Assembly (NCBI RefSeq): GCF_008704205.1
Contig: NZ_VXLC01000012.1
Span: 62,001 to 126,000, forward strand
Direction: 5' to 3'
Source of the DNA: Nocardia colli
GTDB lineage: Bacteria; Actinomycetota; Actinomycetes; Mycobacteriales; Mycobacteriaceae
DNA: 64,000 nt
Shown one piece after another: positions 43,865-52,274 of the stretch. Numbering within the stretch: the first letter of the stretch is position 1; each line of letters starts with the position of its first letter. Position numbers and translations under genes: made by a program. The notes beneath the pieces were generated by a model. It worked only from the letters and a program-made list of their open reading frames with translations. It had not been told where the DNA came from and made no database searches.

Positions 43865-44356
43865 ATGACCGCGGATGCCGCCCTGACCGGCCTGGCCGAT
43901 GGCTGGTACGCACTGTCGCTGCTGCACGATCGGATCGAGGCGCACATCGAACGGGCGCTACAGACCGGGCACGACCTGAGCGTCCGCGAGTACTCGCTGC
44001 TGGTCGTGCTCAGCCGCCAGCACGACGGGCCGGGCGGGCACCTGCGGATGAACCAGGTCGCCGAGGCTGTGGTGTTGAGCCAGAGCGCGACGACCCGTCT
44101 GGTCACCCGGCTGGAGGACCGCGGCCTACTTCAGCGCTACCTGTGCCCCGATGACCGCCGCGGCATCTACACCGACGTCACCCCGCCGGGCCTGGCCCTG
44201 CTGGCACAGGCCCGCCCGACCCACGACGACGCCCTGTCCAGCGCCCTCGGCCAAGCCGCCGCCGATCCTGAACTGGCCCCGCTCGTGGCGGCCGTCGAAG
44301 CCCTCAACACCAGCTCGGCCAGCGGCTCCAGAACCCGCCAGTACCGGCCGGTCTAA
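43865..44356 (+). CDS. MarR-family transcriptional regulator
   Basis: A 163-residue winged-helix regulator. The DNA-binding part includes LSVREYSLLVVLSR, the recognition helix LSQSATTRLVTRLEDRGLL and the wing CPDDRRGIYTDVTPPG with the family DxR motif. ATG 43865 follows GGAAGGAAC; the longer frame runs into the operator. It probably represses the divergent MFS exporter and itself until a ligand binds. Confidence 0.9.
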   Translation: MTADAALTGLADGWYALSLLHDRIEAHIERALQTGHDLSVREYSLLVVLSRQHDGPGGHLRMNQVAEAVVLSQSATTRLVTRLEDRGLLQRYLCPDDRRGIYTDVTPPGLALLAQARPTHDDALSSALGQAAADPELAPLVAAVEALNTSSASGSRTRQYRPV

Positions 44357-44670
44357 CCCACGGCGTTACCGAACGGGACTCGGCCAAGCGCCAATCCGAG
44401 TATTGGCGCAGCTATGTCCGTGCGGCGCGTGGAACCGCTCGCTCGCTGGGGCGGATGGGACTTGACCGAGCGGCTGCCCGTTTGTTGGCGTGGCTGGGTA
44501 GTTCGGCGCACGGAACCGCCTGTTCGCCGGGGCGGATGGGACCTGATCGAGCGCCTTCTCGTTTGTCGACGTCGCCATGTCCCGTTCGGCGCATCGATGT
44601 GTCTGCTCGGCAAGGCCGACGGGACTTGGCGAGGCATCGCTCGGGTTCGGCGTTGTGCCGGCCGTGGCGA
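44357..44670. repeat. Spacer with decayed ~81-bp tandem repeats
   Basis: No gene. Units begin at about 44420 and 44501 (81-bp period), with a partial third at 44584. The shared text includes GTGGAACCGC / CGGAACCGCC, GGGGCGGATGGGAC, TGACCGAGCGGCT and GTTTGT(T/C)G. The words GTCCCGTTCGGCGC and GATGGGAC also occur in the 72-bp array behind glmS, so both may come from one repeat family. Confidence 0.7.
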
Positions 44671-45099
44671 CTACTGGACGGTGATGGTGCCGCGCATTTC
44701 CGGGTGCAGGGAGCAGAGGTAGCGGAAGGTGCCGGGGACGGTGAAGGTGTAGCTCCAGTCGCCCTTGTCGATGATCGGGCTGTTGAGGCCCATGGCCTTG
44801 TCGCCGATGCCTTGCACGGTGTGCGGGGCTTTGTCCTTGAAGTGCCAGGTGACAGTGTCGCCGACCTTGACGGTGAGCTCGGCGGGGGCGAACTTCATGT
44901 TGCTCACCTCGACGGTGGCGTCGGCGGGTTTCGCGTCGCCGGTGGGCTGCGCCGTCGTGGTGGTCGGGTGCGGTCGCCTCGTGCTGGTCGCGGCGGCATC
45001 GGAGTCGCCGCCCCCACATCCGGCGACCAGCAGCGCCGCTACCACCGCGAACCCGGTGACAACCTGCGTGGACCTTGCACGGGGCTTGACCATTGGCAT
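44671..45099 (-). CDS. Cupredoxin-like lipoprotein
   Basis: A 142-residue predicted lipoprotein (lipobox LLVAGC) with a Thr/Ala-rich linker and a C-terminal plastocyanin-like domain: VEVSNMKFAPAELTVKVGDT, then the copper-site segments KAPHTV (His) and FRYLCSLHPEM (Cys, His, Met), a complete type I copper site. It should carry single electrons or bind copper outside the membrane. ATG 45099 is 8 nt after a minus-strand TACGCT (45113-45108), a leaderless start. It is divergent from the NAD(P)HX repair gene. Confidence 0.88.
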   Translation of the reverse strand: MPMVKPRARSTQVVTGFAVVAALLVAGCGGGDSDAAATSTRRPHPTTTTAQPTGDAKPADATVEVSNMKFAPAELTVKVGDTVTWHFKDKAPHTVQGIGDKAMGLNSPIIDKGDWSYTFTVPGTFRYLCSLHPEMRGTITVQ

Positions 45100-45107
45100 G
45101 ATGGCCA

Positions 45108-45113
45108 AGCGTA
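45108..45113 (-). promoter_or_regulatory. -10 box of leaderless cupredoxin gene
   Basis: TACGCT on the minus strand ends 8 nt before ATG 45099; no ribosome site is present. Confidence 0.5.
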
Positions 45114-45151
45114 GTCTGCGAACGAGCAGTGCCGAAGTGGAGGATTTATTC

Positions 45152-46600
45152 ATGTCCACGCAGCGGGGTTATTACACCGCCGACGAAGTACGCGAGGCCG
45201 AGGCCGAGCTGTTCACCAGGGTCCCGGACGGCGTCCCCATGCAGCGCGCGGCCTACGGTCTGGCCACCGTCGTCGCGGGCGAGCTGCGAGCGCGCACCGG
45301 CGGCGTCGCCGGACGCTCGGTGACCCTGCTGGTCGGTTCGGGCGACAACGGCGGTGACGCGCTGTGGGCCGGATCGATGCTGCGGCGCCGGGGCGTCGCC
45401 GTGACCGCGGTGCTGTTGAACCCGGCGCGCGCCCACGCGAAAGCCCTTGCGGCGCTGGGTAAGGCGGGCGGTCGATTATCCACAGAGGTCGGCCGGCCCG
45501 ACCTGGTCGTCGACGGCATCGTCGGCATTTCCGGACGTGGCGCGCTCCGGCCGGATGCCGCGGAACTCGTTGCGTCGCTGCGGGTCCCGATCATTGCTGC
45601 GGATTTGCCGAGCGGAGTTGATCCGGATACCGGCGCGATCACCGGACCCGCTGTCCGGGCCGATGTCACCGTTGCGTTCGGCGCGTACAAGCCGGTGCAT
45701 GTGCTGGCCGCGCCGCACTGCGGGCGAATCGAACTGGTGCCCATCGGGTTACGTCTGCCGAAGCCGAATCTGGCGGCGCTGGAACCCGCTTCGATCGGCG
45801 CGAGCTGGCCGGTGCCGAATGCCACCGACGACAAGTACTCCCAAGGTGTCACGGGCGTCTGCGCGGGCAGCGCCGAGTATCCGGGCGCTGCGGTGCTGTG
45901 CACCGGGGCGGCCGTCGCGGCGACGTCGGGCCTGGTCCGCTACGCCGGAACCGGTGCCGCCGACGTCCTCGCGCACTTCCCGGAAGTCATTGCCACCGAG
46001 CATGTCTCGGAGGTCGGACGAGTGCAGGCCTGGGTGTTCGGTCCTGGTGCGGGCACCGACACCGATGCCCACGAACGGCTCGTCGAGATCCTCGCCACCG
46101 ACCTGCCGGTCGTGGTCGACGCCGACGGCCTCACCCTGCTCGCCGCCGAACCCGAGCTGGTTCGCGGCCGCACCGCACCGACCGTATTGACCCCGCACGC
46201 AGGCGAATTCGCGCGACTAACCGGCGTAGAGGTCGGCGACGACCGGGTCGCCGCGGTTCGCGCTCTCGCCGAGGACTGGCAACTCACCGTCTTGCTGAAA
46301 GGCCGCGCCACCCTCGTCGCCACCCCCGGCGCCCCGGTCCTCGTCAACGAGGCAGGCGCCTCCTGGGCCGCCACCGCCGGCGCGGGCGACGTCCTCTCCG
46401 GCATCATCGGCGCCCTCCTCGCCGCAGGCCACGCCCCCGCCTGGTCCGCCGCGGCCGCCGCCCGGGCGCACTCCCTCGCCGCCAACCTCGCCGCCCACGA
46501 AGGTCACCCCGAAGCCGCACCCATCTCGGCAACCCCGCTGCTCGAGCACCTCCGCCCGGCCATCCGCACCCTCCGCGCACTGGCCCGCCCGGTGATCTGA
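45152..46600 (+). CDS. nnr: Bifunctional NAD(P)HX epimerase/dehydratase
   Basis: A 482-residue bifunctional nicotinamide repair enzyme in the position of Rv3433c. The N-terminal epimerase domain (about 1-210) has GSGDNGGDALWAG and LPSGVDPDTGA; the C-terminal ribokinase-like ADP/ATP-dependent dehydratase domain has VVVDADGLTLL, LTPHAGEFARL, KGRATLVATP and AGAGDVLSG. It repairs damaged NAD(P)H hydrates. ATG 45152 follows GTGGAGGA. The last about 45 codons are tandemly duplicated in the spacer behind it. Confidence 0.95.
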   Translation: MSTQRGYYTADEVREAEAELFTRVPDGVPMQRAAYGLATVVAGELRARTGGVAGRSVTLLVGSGDNGGDALWAGSMLRRRGVAVTAVLLNPARAHAKALAALGKAGGRLSTEVGRPDLVVDGIVGISGRGALRPDAAELVASLRVPIIAADLPSGVDPDTGAITGPAVRADVTVAFGAYKPVHVLAAPHCGRIELVPIGLRLPKPNLAALEPASIGASWPVPNATDDKYSQGVTGVCAGSAEYPGAAVLCTGAAVAATSGLVRYAGTGAADVLAHFPEVIATEHVSEVGRVQAWVFGPGAGTDTDAHERLVEILATDLPVVVDADGLTLLAAEPELVRGRTAPTVLTPHAGEFARLTGVEVGDDRVAAVRALAEDWQLTVLLKGRATLVATPGAPVLVNEAGASWAATAGAGDVLSGIIGALLAAGHAPAWSAAAAARAHSLAANLAAHEGHPEAAPISATPLLEHLRPAIRTLRALARPVI

Positions 46601-46935
46601 CGCGCACAGTTAGGTAGATCTCCGGTGTCGACCAGGCCACCGACATGGCCATTCGCCGCTGCCCAGGTTGCGGCGGACGAAGGTCACCCTGGAAGCCGTA
46701 CCGATCTCGGCGACCCGCTCCTCGAGCAGATTCGTCCGGCTAGCCGTACCCTCCGTGCACTGGCTCATCCGGGGTTCTGGCGCGCACAGTCAGGTAGATC
46801 TCCCCGTGTCGACTGGGCCGCCGACAAGACGATTCGCCGTTACTCAGGTTGCGGCGGACGAGGGGCACCTTTGAAGGCGTACCTATTTCGGCGACCCGCA
46901 GCTCGATCGTCCCCGCCATTCGCGCACTTGCCTAC
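46465..46935 (+). repeat. 180-bp tandem duplication of the nnr 3' end
   Basis: The 3' end of nnr recurs twice downstream at an exact 180-bp (60-codon) offset: the GAGG/AAGGTCACC anchor is at 46501, 46681 and 46861, and CGCGCACAGT(T/C)AGGTAGATCTCC is at 46601 and 46781. Fragments still read as ADEGHP, PLLEQIRPASRTLRAL (compare AHEGHP, PLLEHLRPAIRTLRAL) but with frameshifts between pieces, so the copies are non-coding relics. The third copy fades out near 46935. Confidence 0.88.
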
Positions 46936-47296
46936 CCTGAGCGCTCACGTACGGGGTCGGTCCGCCGATGCGGCGTCGTGCCGCTGCTCTGGTCGCGGCG
47001 CATCATCGCCGCTGTCGGATCATGCCCGCCTGCCAGGGGCGCACGGCGGTGGCGCTGTGGCTGCGGACTCGGTCATAGGTGGGCCCTATGATCTGTGCCG
47101 CAGGACACGGCCGTGGTAACTCGCTTCGATCAGACCTTGCCGCGCCAATAGACTTCAGCAGAACGTGACGACTTACTCCGGCTGTGCCTGGGTAACTCGT
47201 CGGGTACGGGCGGAGCACAGCCCGTCGCGTCACCGCCAGTCGCCGACGCCACTGCCGTGGCATCCGAATCTGGCCTGATTTCCCGGAGAGGCGGGC
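46936..47296. other. Spacer upstream of alr
   Basis: No gene or further repeat copy recognised in these 361 bp. They presumably contain the alr promoter, which I cannot pin down. The last bases give the ribosome site GGAGAGG for alr. Confidence 0.4.
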
Positions 47297-48424
47297 ATGT
47301 ACGCGCAGGTGGAGACGGTCGTCGATCTGGATGCCATTGCCCACAACGTGCGCATCCTGCGGGAATTCGCGGGCGATGCGGCAGTGATGGCGGTGGTGAA
47401 GGCCGATGGCTACAACCATGGCGCCGTCGAGGTCGCGAAGGCGGCGTTGGCCGCGGGCGCCGCCGAAATCGGCGTCACCGCGATCGCCGAGGGCGTGCAA
47501 CTGCGCGCGGCCGGAATCACCGCGCCGATCCTGAGCTGGCTCAACGACTCCGACGCCGACTACGCGGCCGCGATCACTGCCGACCTCGAGATCGGCGTCT
47601 CCTCGCTCAGTCAGCTGCGCGCGGTGGAAGCGGCGGCCAGGAGCACCGGCCGCACCGCGACCGTCACCTTCAAGGTGGACACCGGCCTCAACCGCAACGG
47701 CCTCTCGGCGGTCGAATACCCGCAGGCCCTCGCGGAATTGCGATCCCTGGTCGACGAGCAGGCGGTGCGCTTCCGCGCGATCTTCTCCCACCTCGCCCGC
47801 GGCGACGAGCCCGAGCACCAGACCAACAACCTGCAACGCGACCGCCTCCTGGAGGCCATCGCCACCGCCAAAGAGCACGGCCTGGAACCGGAATTGGTGC
47901 ACCTGGCCAACTCGCCCGCCACGCTGACCCGCCCCGACCTCGCCTTCGACCTGGTCCGCCCGGGCATCGCGATGTACGGCCTGTCCCCGGTTCCCGAACT
48001 CGGCGACTTCGGCTTGCGCCCGGCGATGACCTTCCAGGCCCGCGTCGTTCAGGTCAAACGGATCGCGGCGGGGGAGGGCGTCTCTTACGGGCACACCTGG
48101 ATCGCCCCGCGCGACACCACCATCGCGCTCATCCCCGCAGGCTACGCCGACGGCGTATTCCGGCCGCTGAGTGGACGTTTCGAGGTGTGGCTCGGCGGCG
48201 CGCGGCACCCGAACGTCGGCCGGGTCTGCATGGACCAGTTCGTCGTCGACCTCGGCGACAACGCCGCGAACGTCCAGGAGGGCGATGTCGCGGTGATGTT
48301 CGGCGGCGAAGCCGGCGCCCCCCGCGCCGAGGACTGGGCGGCCCGGCTCGACACGCTCAACTACGAGGTCGTCTGCTCACCCCGCGGCCGAGCGGCCCGC
48401 CGCTACCTGGGCGGCCCCCGGTGA
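47297..48424 (+). CDS. alr: Alanine racemase
   Basis: A 375-residue fold-type III PLP enzyme making D-alanine for peptidoglycan. The PLP lysine is K35 in VVKADGYNHG, and the second catalytic base is Y264 in GVSYGHTW; FKVDTGLNRNG and VCMDQFVVDLG are further family motifs. ATG 47297 is preceded by GGAGAGG. Its stop overlaps the GTG of the next hydrolase, starting a tightly packed gene run through tsaD. Confidence 0.96.
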   Translation: MYAQVETVVDLDAIAHNVRILREFAGDAAVMAVVKADGYNHGAVEVAKAALAAGAAEIGVTAIAEGVQLRAAGITAPILSWLNDSDADYAAAITADLEIGVSSLSQLRAVEAAARSTGRTATVTFKVDTGLNRNGLSAVEYPQALAELRSLVDEQAVRFRAIFSHLARGDEPEHQTNNLQRDRLLEAIATAKEHGLEPELVHLANSPATLTRPDLAFDLVRPGIAMYGLSPVPELGDFGLRPAMTFQARVVQVKRIAAGEGVSYGHTWIAPRDTTIALIPAGYADGVFRPLSGRFEVWLGGARHPNVGRVCMDQFVVDLGDNAANVQEGDVAVMFGGEAGAPRAEDWAARLDTLNYEVVCSPRGRAARRYLGGPR

Positions 48425-49500
48425 GCCGCCGGATCACCATGCTGCGCGGCGGTCTCGCCACCGCGGGCGTGGTCGGCGCGCTGGCCGGGGTGCACGCGCT
48501 GCGCCGCGCGGGCGCCCGCGTGCTGTGGCCGGCCCGGCGCGACGAATACCGCGACGAGAACTTCGATCTCATCGATGAGGACCGCTCCGGCGCGGTGCTG
48601 ACCGAGGACGGCGTGCGCCTGGCCACCCGCGAATGCGGTCCCGCGGACGCGCCGGTCACGGTGATCTTCGTGCACGGCTTCTGCAACACCATGGAGTCCT
48701 TCCACTTTCAGCGCCGCGACCTCGAAAAGCGGTGGGGCGCAACCGCGCGGCTCGTGCTGTTCGACCTACGCGGACACGGCCGCTCGGGCACGCCGGCGAC
48801 CGAGAGCTGCACCGTCGCCCAGCTCGGCCGCGACCTCGCCGCGGTGATCACGGCGAGCGCGCCGACGGGTCAGGTGGTGCTGGTCGGGCATTCGCTGGGC
48901 GGGATGGCGGTGCTCGCGGCCGCGGCGCAGTTCCCGGAGTTGTTCGCGGCCAGGGTGATCGGGGTCGCGCTGCTGTCCACGGCGGCCGCCGAGGTGACCG
49001 CGACGGGGATCACCCAGCTGCTGCGCAGCCCGGCGATCGACGGGTTCCGGATGGCCGTGCACACCGCGCCCGCGCTGGTACAGGCCGGTCGTTCCACCGC
49101 GCGCCATGTGATCACGCCGATCCTGCACGTCAGCTCGTATCACGGTCCGGTGAGTCCCACCCTGTCCCGGTTCACCACCATGATGATCGATCGGACGCCG
49201 GTCGAGACCATCGTCAAATTCCTGAAAGCCATCGAGCTGCACGATGAATCGGCCGCGCTGCCGACCCTCGCGCACCTGCCGGTGCTGGTGCTTGGCGGTA
49301 CCAACGATCTGGTGATCCCGTTCCGCAACTCCCGCGCGCTGTCGCACGAGCTGCCGAGCAGCGAGCTGATCCGGCTCATCGGCGCCGCGCACATGGCGCA
49401 CCTGCAATACCCGGATATCGTCAACGACGCGCTGGATCGATTGCTGGTCCGCGCAGGCGTACGCGAACCGACCCAGGCCTCGGAGGTGACCAGTGGCTGA
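48421..49500 (+). CDS. Alpha/beta hydrolase
   Basis: A 359-residue hydrolase with a hydrophobic N-terminal segment (LRGGLATAGVVGALAGVHAL) that may anchor or export it. The fold signatures are IFVHGFCNT (oxyanion), nucleophile elbow GHSLGGM with catalytic Ser, an acidic residue in GGTNDLVIP and His in GAAHMAHLQ, a complete triad. GTG 48421 overlaps the alr stop (GTGA); the far longer upstream frame is only the shadow of alr. The substrate is unknown. It sits where M. tuberculosis has a gene between alr and tsaE. Confidence 0.87.
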   Translation: MSRRITMLRGGLATAGVVGALAGVHALRRAGARVLWPARRDEYRDENFDLIDEDRSGAVLTEDGVRLATRECGPADAPVTVIFVHGFCNTMESFHFQRRDLEKRWGATARLVLFDLRGHGRSGTPATESCTVAQLGRDLAAVITASAPTGQVVLVGHSLGGMAVLAAAAQFPELFAARVIGVALLSTAAAEVTATGITQLLRSPAIDGFRMAVHTAPALVQAGRSTARHVITPILHVSSYHGPVSPTLSRFTTMMIDRTPVETIVKFLKAIELHDESAALPTLAHLPVLVLGGTNDLVIPFRNSRALSHELPSSELIRLIGAAHMAHLQYPDIVNDALDRLLVRAGVREPTQASEVTSG

Positions 49501-49939
49501 CCGGCAGCAGCGGATCCTGCCCACCGTCGCCGATACCGAGGCACTCGGCAAGGAGCTCGCGGCGGGGCTCGGCGCGGGCGACCTGGTGGTGCTCGACGGC
49601 CCGCTGGGCGCGGGTAAGACCGCGCTCACCCGAGGCATCGCCGCAGGACTCGGCGTGCAGGGGCGGGTCAGCTCGCCGACGTTCATCATCGCCCGCCAGC
49701 ACCGGGCGGGCACGGGCGACGGCGCGGTGCCGCTGGTGCACGTGGACGCCTACCGCCTCGGCGGCGACCTGGACGAGCTGGACGCCCTCGACCTCGACAC
49801 CGATCTGCATCAGGCGGTGGTCGTGGTGGAGTGGGGTCGCGGGGTGGTGGAACACCTCAGCGATCGGCACCTGCGGGTGCTGCTGTCCCGCGAACCGGAT
49901 TCCGACGTGCGCACCGCCGTATGGGAATGGGTGGATTAA
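49493..49939 (+). CDS. tsaE: tRNA threonylcarbamoyladenosine synthesis ATPase TsaE
   Basis: A 148-residue P-loop ATPase required with TsaB and TsaD to make t6A on ANN-decoding tRNAs. The P-loop is DGPLGAGKTALTRG, with SSPTFIIARQH and HVDAYRL and the Walker B-like VVVVEWG. GTG 49493 lies inside the end of the previous gene, with GGAGG upstream, so translation is coupled. Confidence 0.95.
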   Translation: MADRQQRILPTVADTEALGKELAAGLGAGDLVVLDGPLGAGKTALTRGIAAGLGVQGRVSSPTFIIARQHRAGTGDGAVPLVHVDAYRLGGDLDELDALDLDTDLHQAVVVVEWGRGVVEHLSDRHLRVLLSREPDSDVRTAVWEWVD

Positions 49940-49994
49940 CTACCCGGTAGCTCCGCACCGGCGACAGCTACCAACCGGTATCGTTGGATCAATC

Positions 49995-50678
49995 ATGCTG
50001 GTATTAAGTGTCGACACCGCGACACCCGCCGTGACAGCGGGATTGGTGGAACTGGAGCAGGCCGCACGGGGCGCGGACACGCGCACCCTCGCCTCCCGGG
50101 TTCGGGTCGATCCGCGCGCGCATGCCGAGGTGCTCACCCCGCAGATTCTCGAATGCCTCACGGAGGCGCGACGTTCCAGGGCCGACCTCGACGCGGTCGT
50201 GGTCGGCATCGGCCCGGGCCCGTTCACCGGGCTGCGCGTCGGCATGGCCACCGCCGCCGCCTTCGGTGACGCGCTGGGCATTCCGGTCTACGGCGTGTGC
50301 AGCCTGGACGCGATCGCCGCCGACACGGTGTCGGACCTCACACCCGGCAGCGAGCTGCTGGTGGTCACCGACGCGCGCCGCCGCGAGGTGTACTGGGCGC
50401 GCTACCGCGACGGCGTGCGGGTGGCCGGGCCGGACGTGGCCAAGCCGAGCGAGGTGGATATGGCGCAGGCCACGGTGATCGCCGGCTCCGCGTCGCATGT
50501 CGACTTCTTCGACCTGCCGGTGCTGCCGGTGGAAACGCCGTCGGCGGCCGGGCTGGTGCGGGTTGCCTCGGCCGAGCTGCTCGCGCGCACGGTGCCGGAC
50601 GCGTTGGTGCCGCTGTACCTGCGCAGGCCCGACGCCGTGGAGAAGAGTTACCGCGCGCTGGACCGGACGGGAGCGTGA
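49995..50678 (+). CDS. tsaB: tRNA threonylcarbamoyladenosine synthesis protein TsaB
   Basis: A 227-residue inactive ASKHA-fold paralogue of TsaD that forms the t6A scaffold. The N-terminus VLSVDTATPAVTAGL and the loop GIGPGPFTGLRVGMATA are diagnostic. It is 55 bp after tsaE; TATCGT at 49979-49984 could be an internal -10 box, 10 nt before the ATG. It ends 7 bp before rimI. Confidence 0.95.
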   Translation: MLVLSVDTATPAVTAGLVELEQAARGADTRTLASRVRVDPRAHAEVLTPQILECLTEARRSRADLDAVVVGIGPGPFTGLRVGMATAAAFGDALGIPVYGVCSLDAIAADTVSDLTPGSELLVVTDARRREVYWARYRDGVRVAGPDVAKPSEVDMAQATVIAGSASHVDFFDLPVLPVETPSAAGLVRVASAELLARTVPDALVPLYLRRPDAVEKSYRALDRTGA

Positions 50679-50685
50679 GGCGGAC

Positions 50686-51180
50686 ATGACGATCCGAATC
50701 GAGCCGATGGTCACCGCGGACATCGACCGCTGCGTCGAACTCGAGCAGCTGCTGTTCCCGGAGGACGATCCCTGGCACGCGGTGGCTTTCCAATCGGAAC
50801 TGGCCGCGCCGCACAATCGCTACATCACCGCCCGCGACGACGACGGGCGAATGGTCGGCTACGCCGGCGTCGCGCTGCTCGGTGATGACGAACACCCCGA
50901 GGCCGAGGTGCACACCATCGGTGTCGACCCGACCTGCCTGCGGGCCGGCATCGGCACGCTGCTGCTGGAGGCGCTGCTCGACGTGGCGGGCAACCGCGGC
51001 GGGCCGGTGTTCCTCGAGGTACGCACCGACAACACGCCCGCGATCGCGTTGTACGCCAAGCACGGTTTCCACATCATCGGTTTGCGGAAGAACTACTACC
51101 ACCCCAGCGGCGCCGACGCCTACACCATGCGCAGGCCGGCGCTGAGCGCGCTGCCCCTCCCGGACGAGGTTCTTTCGTGA
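50686..51180 (+). CDS. rimI: Ribosomal protein S18-alanine N-acetyltransferase
   Basis: A 164-residue GNAT acetyltransferase placed between tsaB and tsaD, as RimI is in many actinobacteria. The acetyl-CoA loop is RAGIGTLLLEALL (Q/RxxGxG/A variant) and FLEVRTDNTPAIALYAKHGF is the family motif B region. ATG 50686 is chosen over a longer frame that overlaps tsaB. Its stop overlaps tsaD's GTG. Confidence 0.92.
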   Translation: MTIRIEPMVTADIDRCVELEQLLFPEDDPWHAVAFQSELAAPHNRYITARDDDGRMVGYAGVALLGDDEHPEAEVHTIGVDPTCLRAGIGTLLLEALLDVAGNRGGPVFLEVRTDNTPAIALYAKHGFHIIGLRKNYYHPSGADAYTMRRPALSALPLPDEVLS

Positions 51181-52220
51181 TCATCATGGGCATCGAAAGT
51201 TCCTGCGACGAAACCGGAGTCGGCATCGTGCGCAGGCACGACGACGGCAGCTGTGAACTGCTCGCCGACGAGGTCGCCTCCAGCGTCGATCAGCACGCGC
51301 GGTTCGGCGGTGTGGTGCCGGAGATCGCCTCGCGTGCGCATCTGGAGGCGATCGTGCCCGCGATGCGGCGGGCGCTCGCCGCGGCGGGGATCGCCAAGCC
51401 GGACGCGCTGTGCGTGACCATCGGACCCGGCCTGGCCGGTGCGCTGCTGGTCGGCGCCGCGGCCGCGAAAGCCTATGCGGCGGCTTGGGATGTGCCGTTC
51501 TACGCGTTGAACCATCTCGGCGGGCATGTCGCGGTGGACACGCTGGAGCACGGGCCGATGCCGCCGTGCGTCGCGCTGCTGGTTTCCGGCGGGCACACGC
51601 ATCTGCTGCAGGTCACCGATCTGGCCGAGCCGATCATCGAGCTCGGCAGCACCATCGACGACGCGGCGGGCGAGGCGTTCGACAAGGTGGCCCGGCTGCT
51701 CGGCCTCGGGTTCCCCGGCGGTCCGGCGCTGGATGCCGCTGCGCGCCAGGGCGATCCGCGGGCGATCGCGTTCCCGCGCGGGATGACCGGGCCGCGGGAC
51801 GCGCGCTACGACTTCTCCTTCTCCGGGCTGAAGACCTCGGTGGCGCGCTATGTGGAGTCGGCGCAGCGCAGCGGGCTGACCGCCGAGGATCTGCCGATCC
51901 CGGACATCGCGGCGTCGTTCCAGGAGGCGGTCGCGGACGTGCTCACCATGAAGGCGGTGCGGGCCGCGCAGGATGTCGGCGTGGACACGCTGGTGCTCGG
52001 CGGCGGTGCGACGGCGAACTCCCGGATCCGGTCGATGGCCGAAGAGCGGTGCACGGCGGCCGGATTGACGCTCCGGGTGCCGAAGCCGCGGCTGTGCACG
52101 GACAACGGGGTGATGATCGCGGCGCTCGGCGCGCATGTGATCGCGGGTGGCGCGAAGCCTTCGCCGTTGACGGTGGCGACCGATCCGGGGCTGCCGGTTT
52201 CGATCAGCCGGGTGGTCTAG
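51177..52220 (+). CDS. tsaD: tRNA t6A threonylcarbamoyltransferase TsaD
   Basis: A 347-residue TsaD, the catalytic subunit that transfers threonylcarbamoyl to A37 of tRNA. It has IESSCDETGVG, the metal-binding histidines in NHLGGHVAV (HxxxH), SGGHTHLLQV, FSFSGLKT and VLGGGATANS. The start is GTG 51177 overlapping the rimI stop; ATG 51186 is an alternative. It is the last gene of the run from alr. Confidence 0.96.
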   Translation: MIIMGIESSCDETGVGIVRRHDDGSCELLADEVASSVDQHARFGGVVPEIASRAHLEAIVPAMRRALAAAGIAKPDALCVTIGPGLAGALLVGAAAAKAYAAAWDVPFYALNHLGGHVAVDTLEHGPMPPCVALLVSGGHTHLLQVTDLAEPIIELGSTIDDAAGEAFDKVARLLGLGFPGGPALDAAARQGDPRAIAFPRGMTGPRDARYDFSFSGLKTSVARYVESAQRSGLTAEDLPIPDIAASFQEAVADVLTMKAVRAAQDVGVDTLVLGGGATANSRIRSMAEERCTAAGLTLRVPKPRLCTDNGVMIAALGAHVIAGGAKPSPLTVATDPGLPVSISRVV

Positions 52221-52274
52221 AACGTCCCAGCGGGTGACGATCTCTGTGCTCCACCTCGCCGGTTTTGGTGCAGG

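Noticed and set aside
46625..47119. A 164-codon frame behind nnr
   Set aside because: It reads through the decayed 180-bp duplications and loses resemblance to the enzyme after each unit; it has no start signal.
47257..49500. A 747-codon frame fusing upstream sequence to the hydrolase
   Set aside because: The first 388 codons are an off-frame reading of alr; the hydrolase begins at GTG 48421 overlapping the alr stop.
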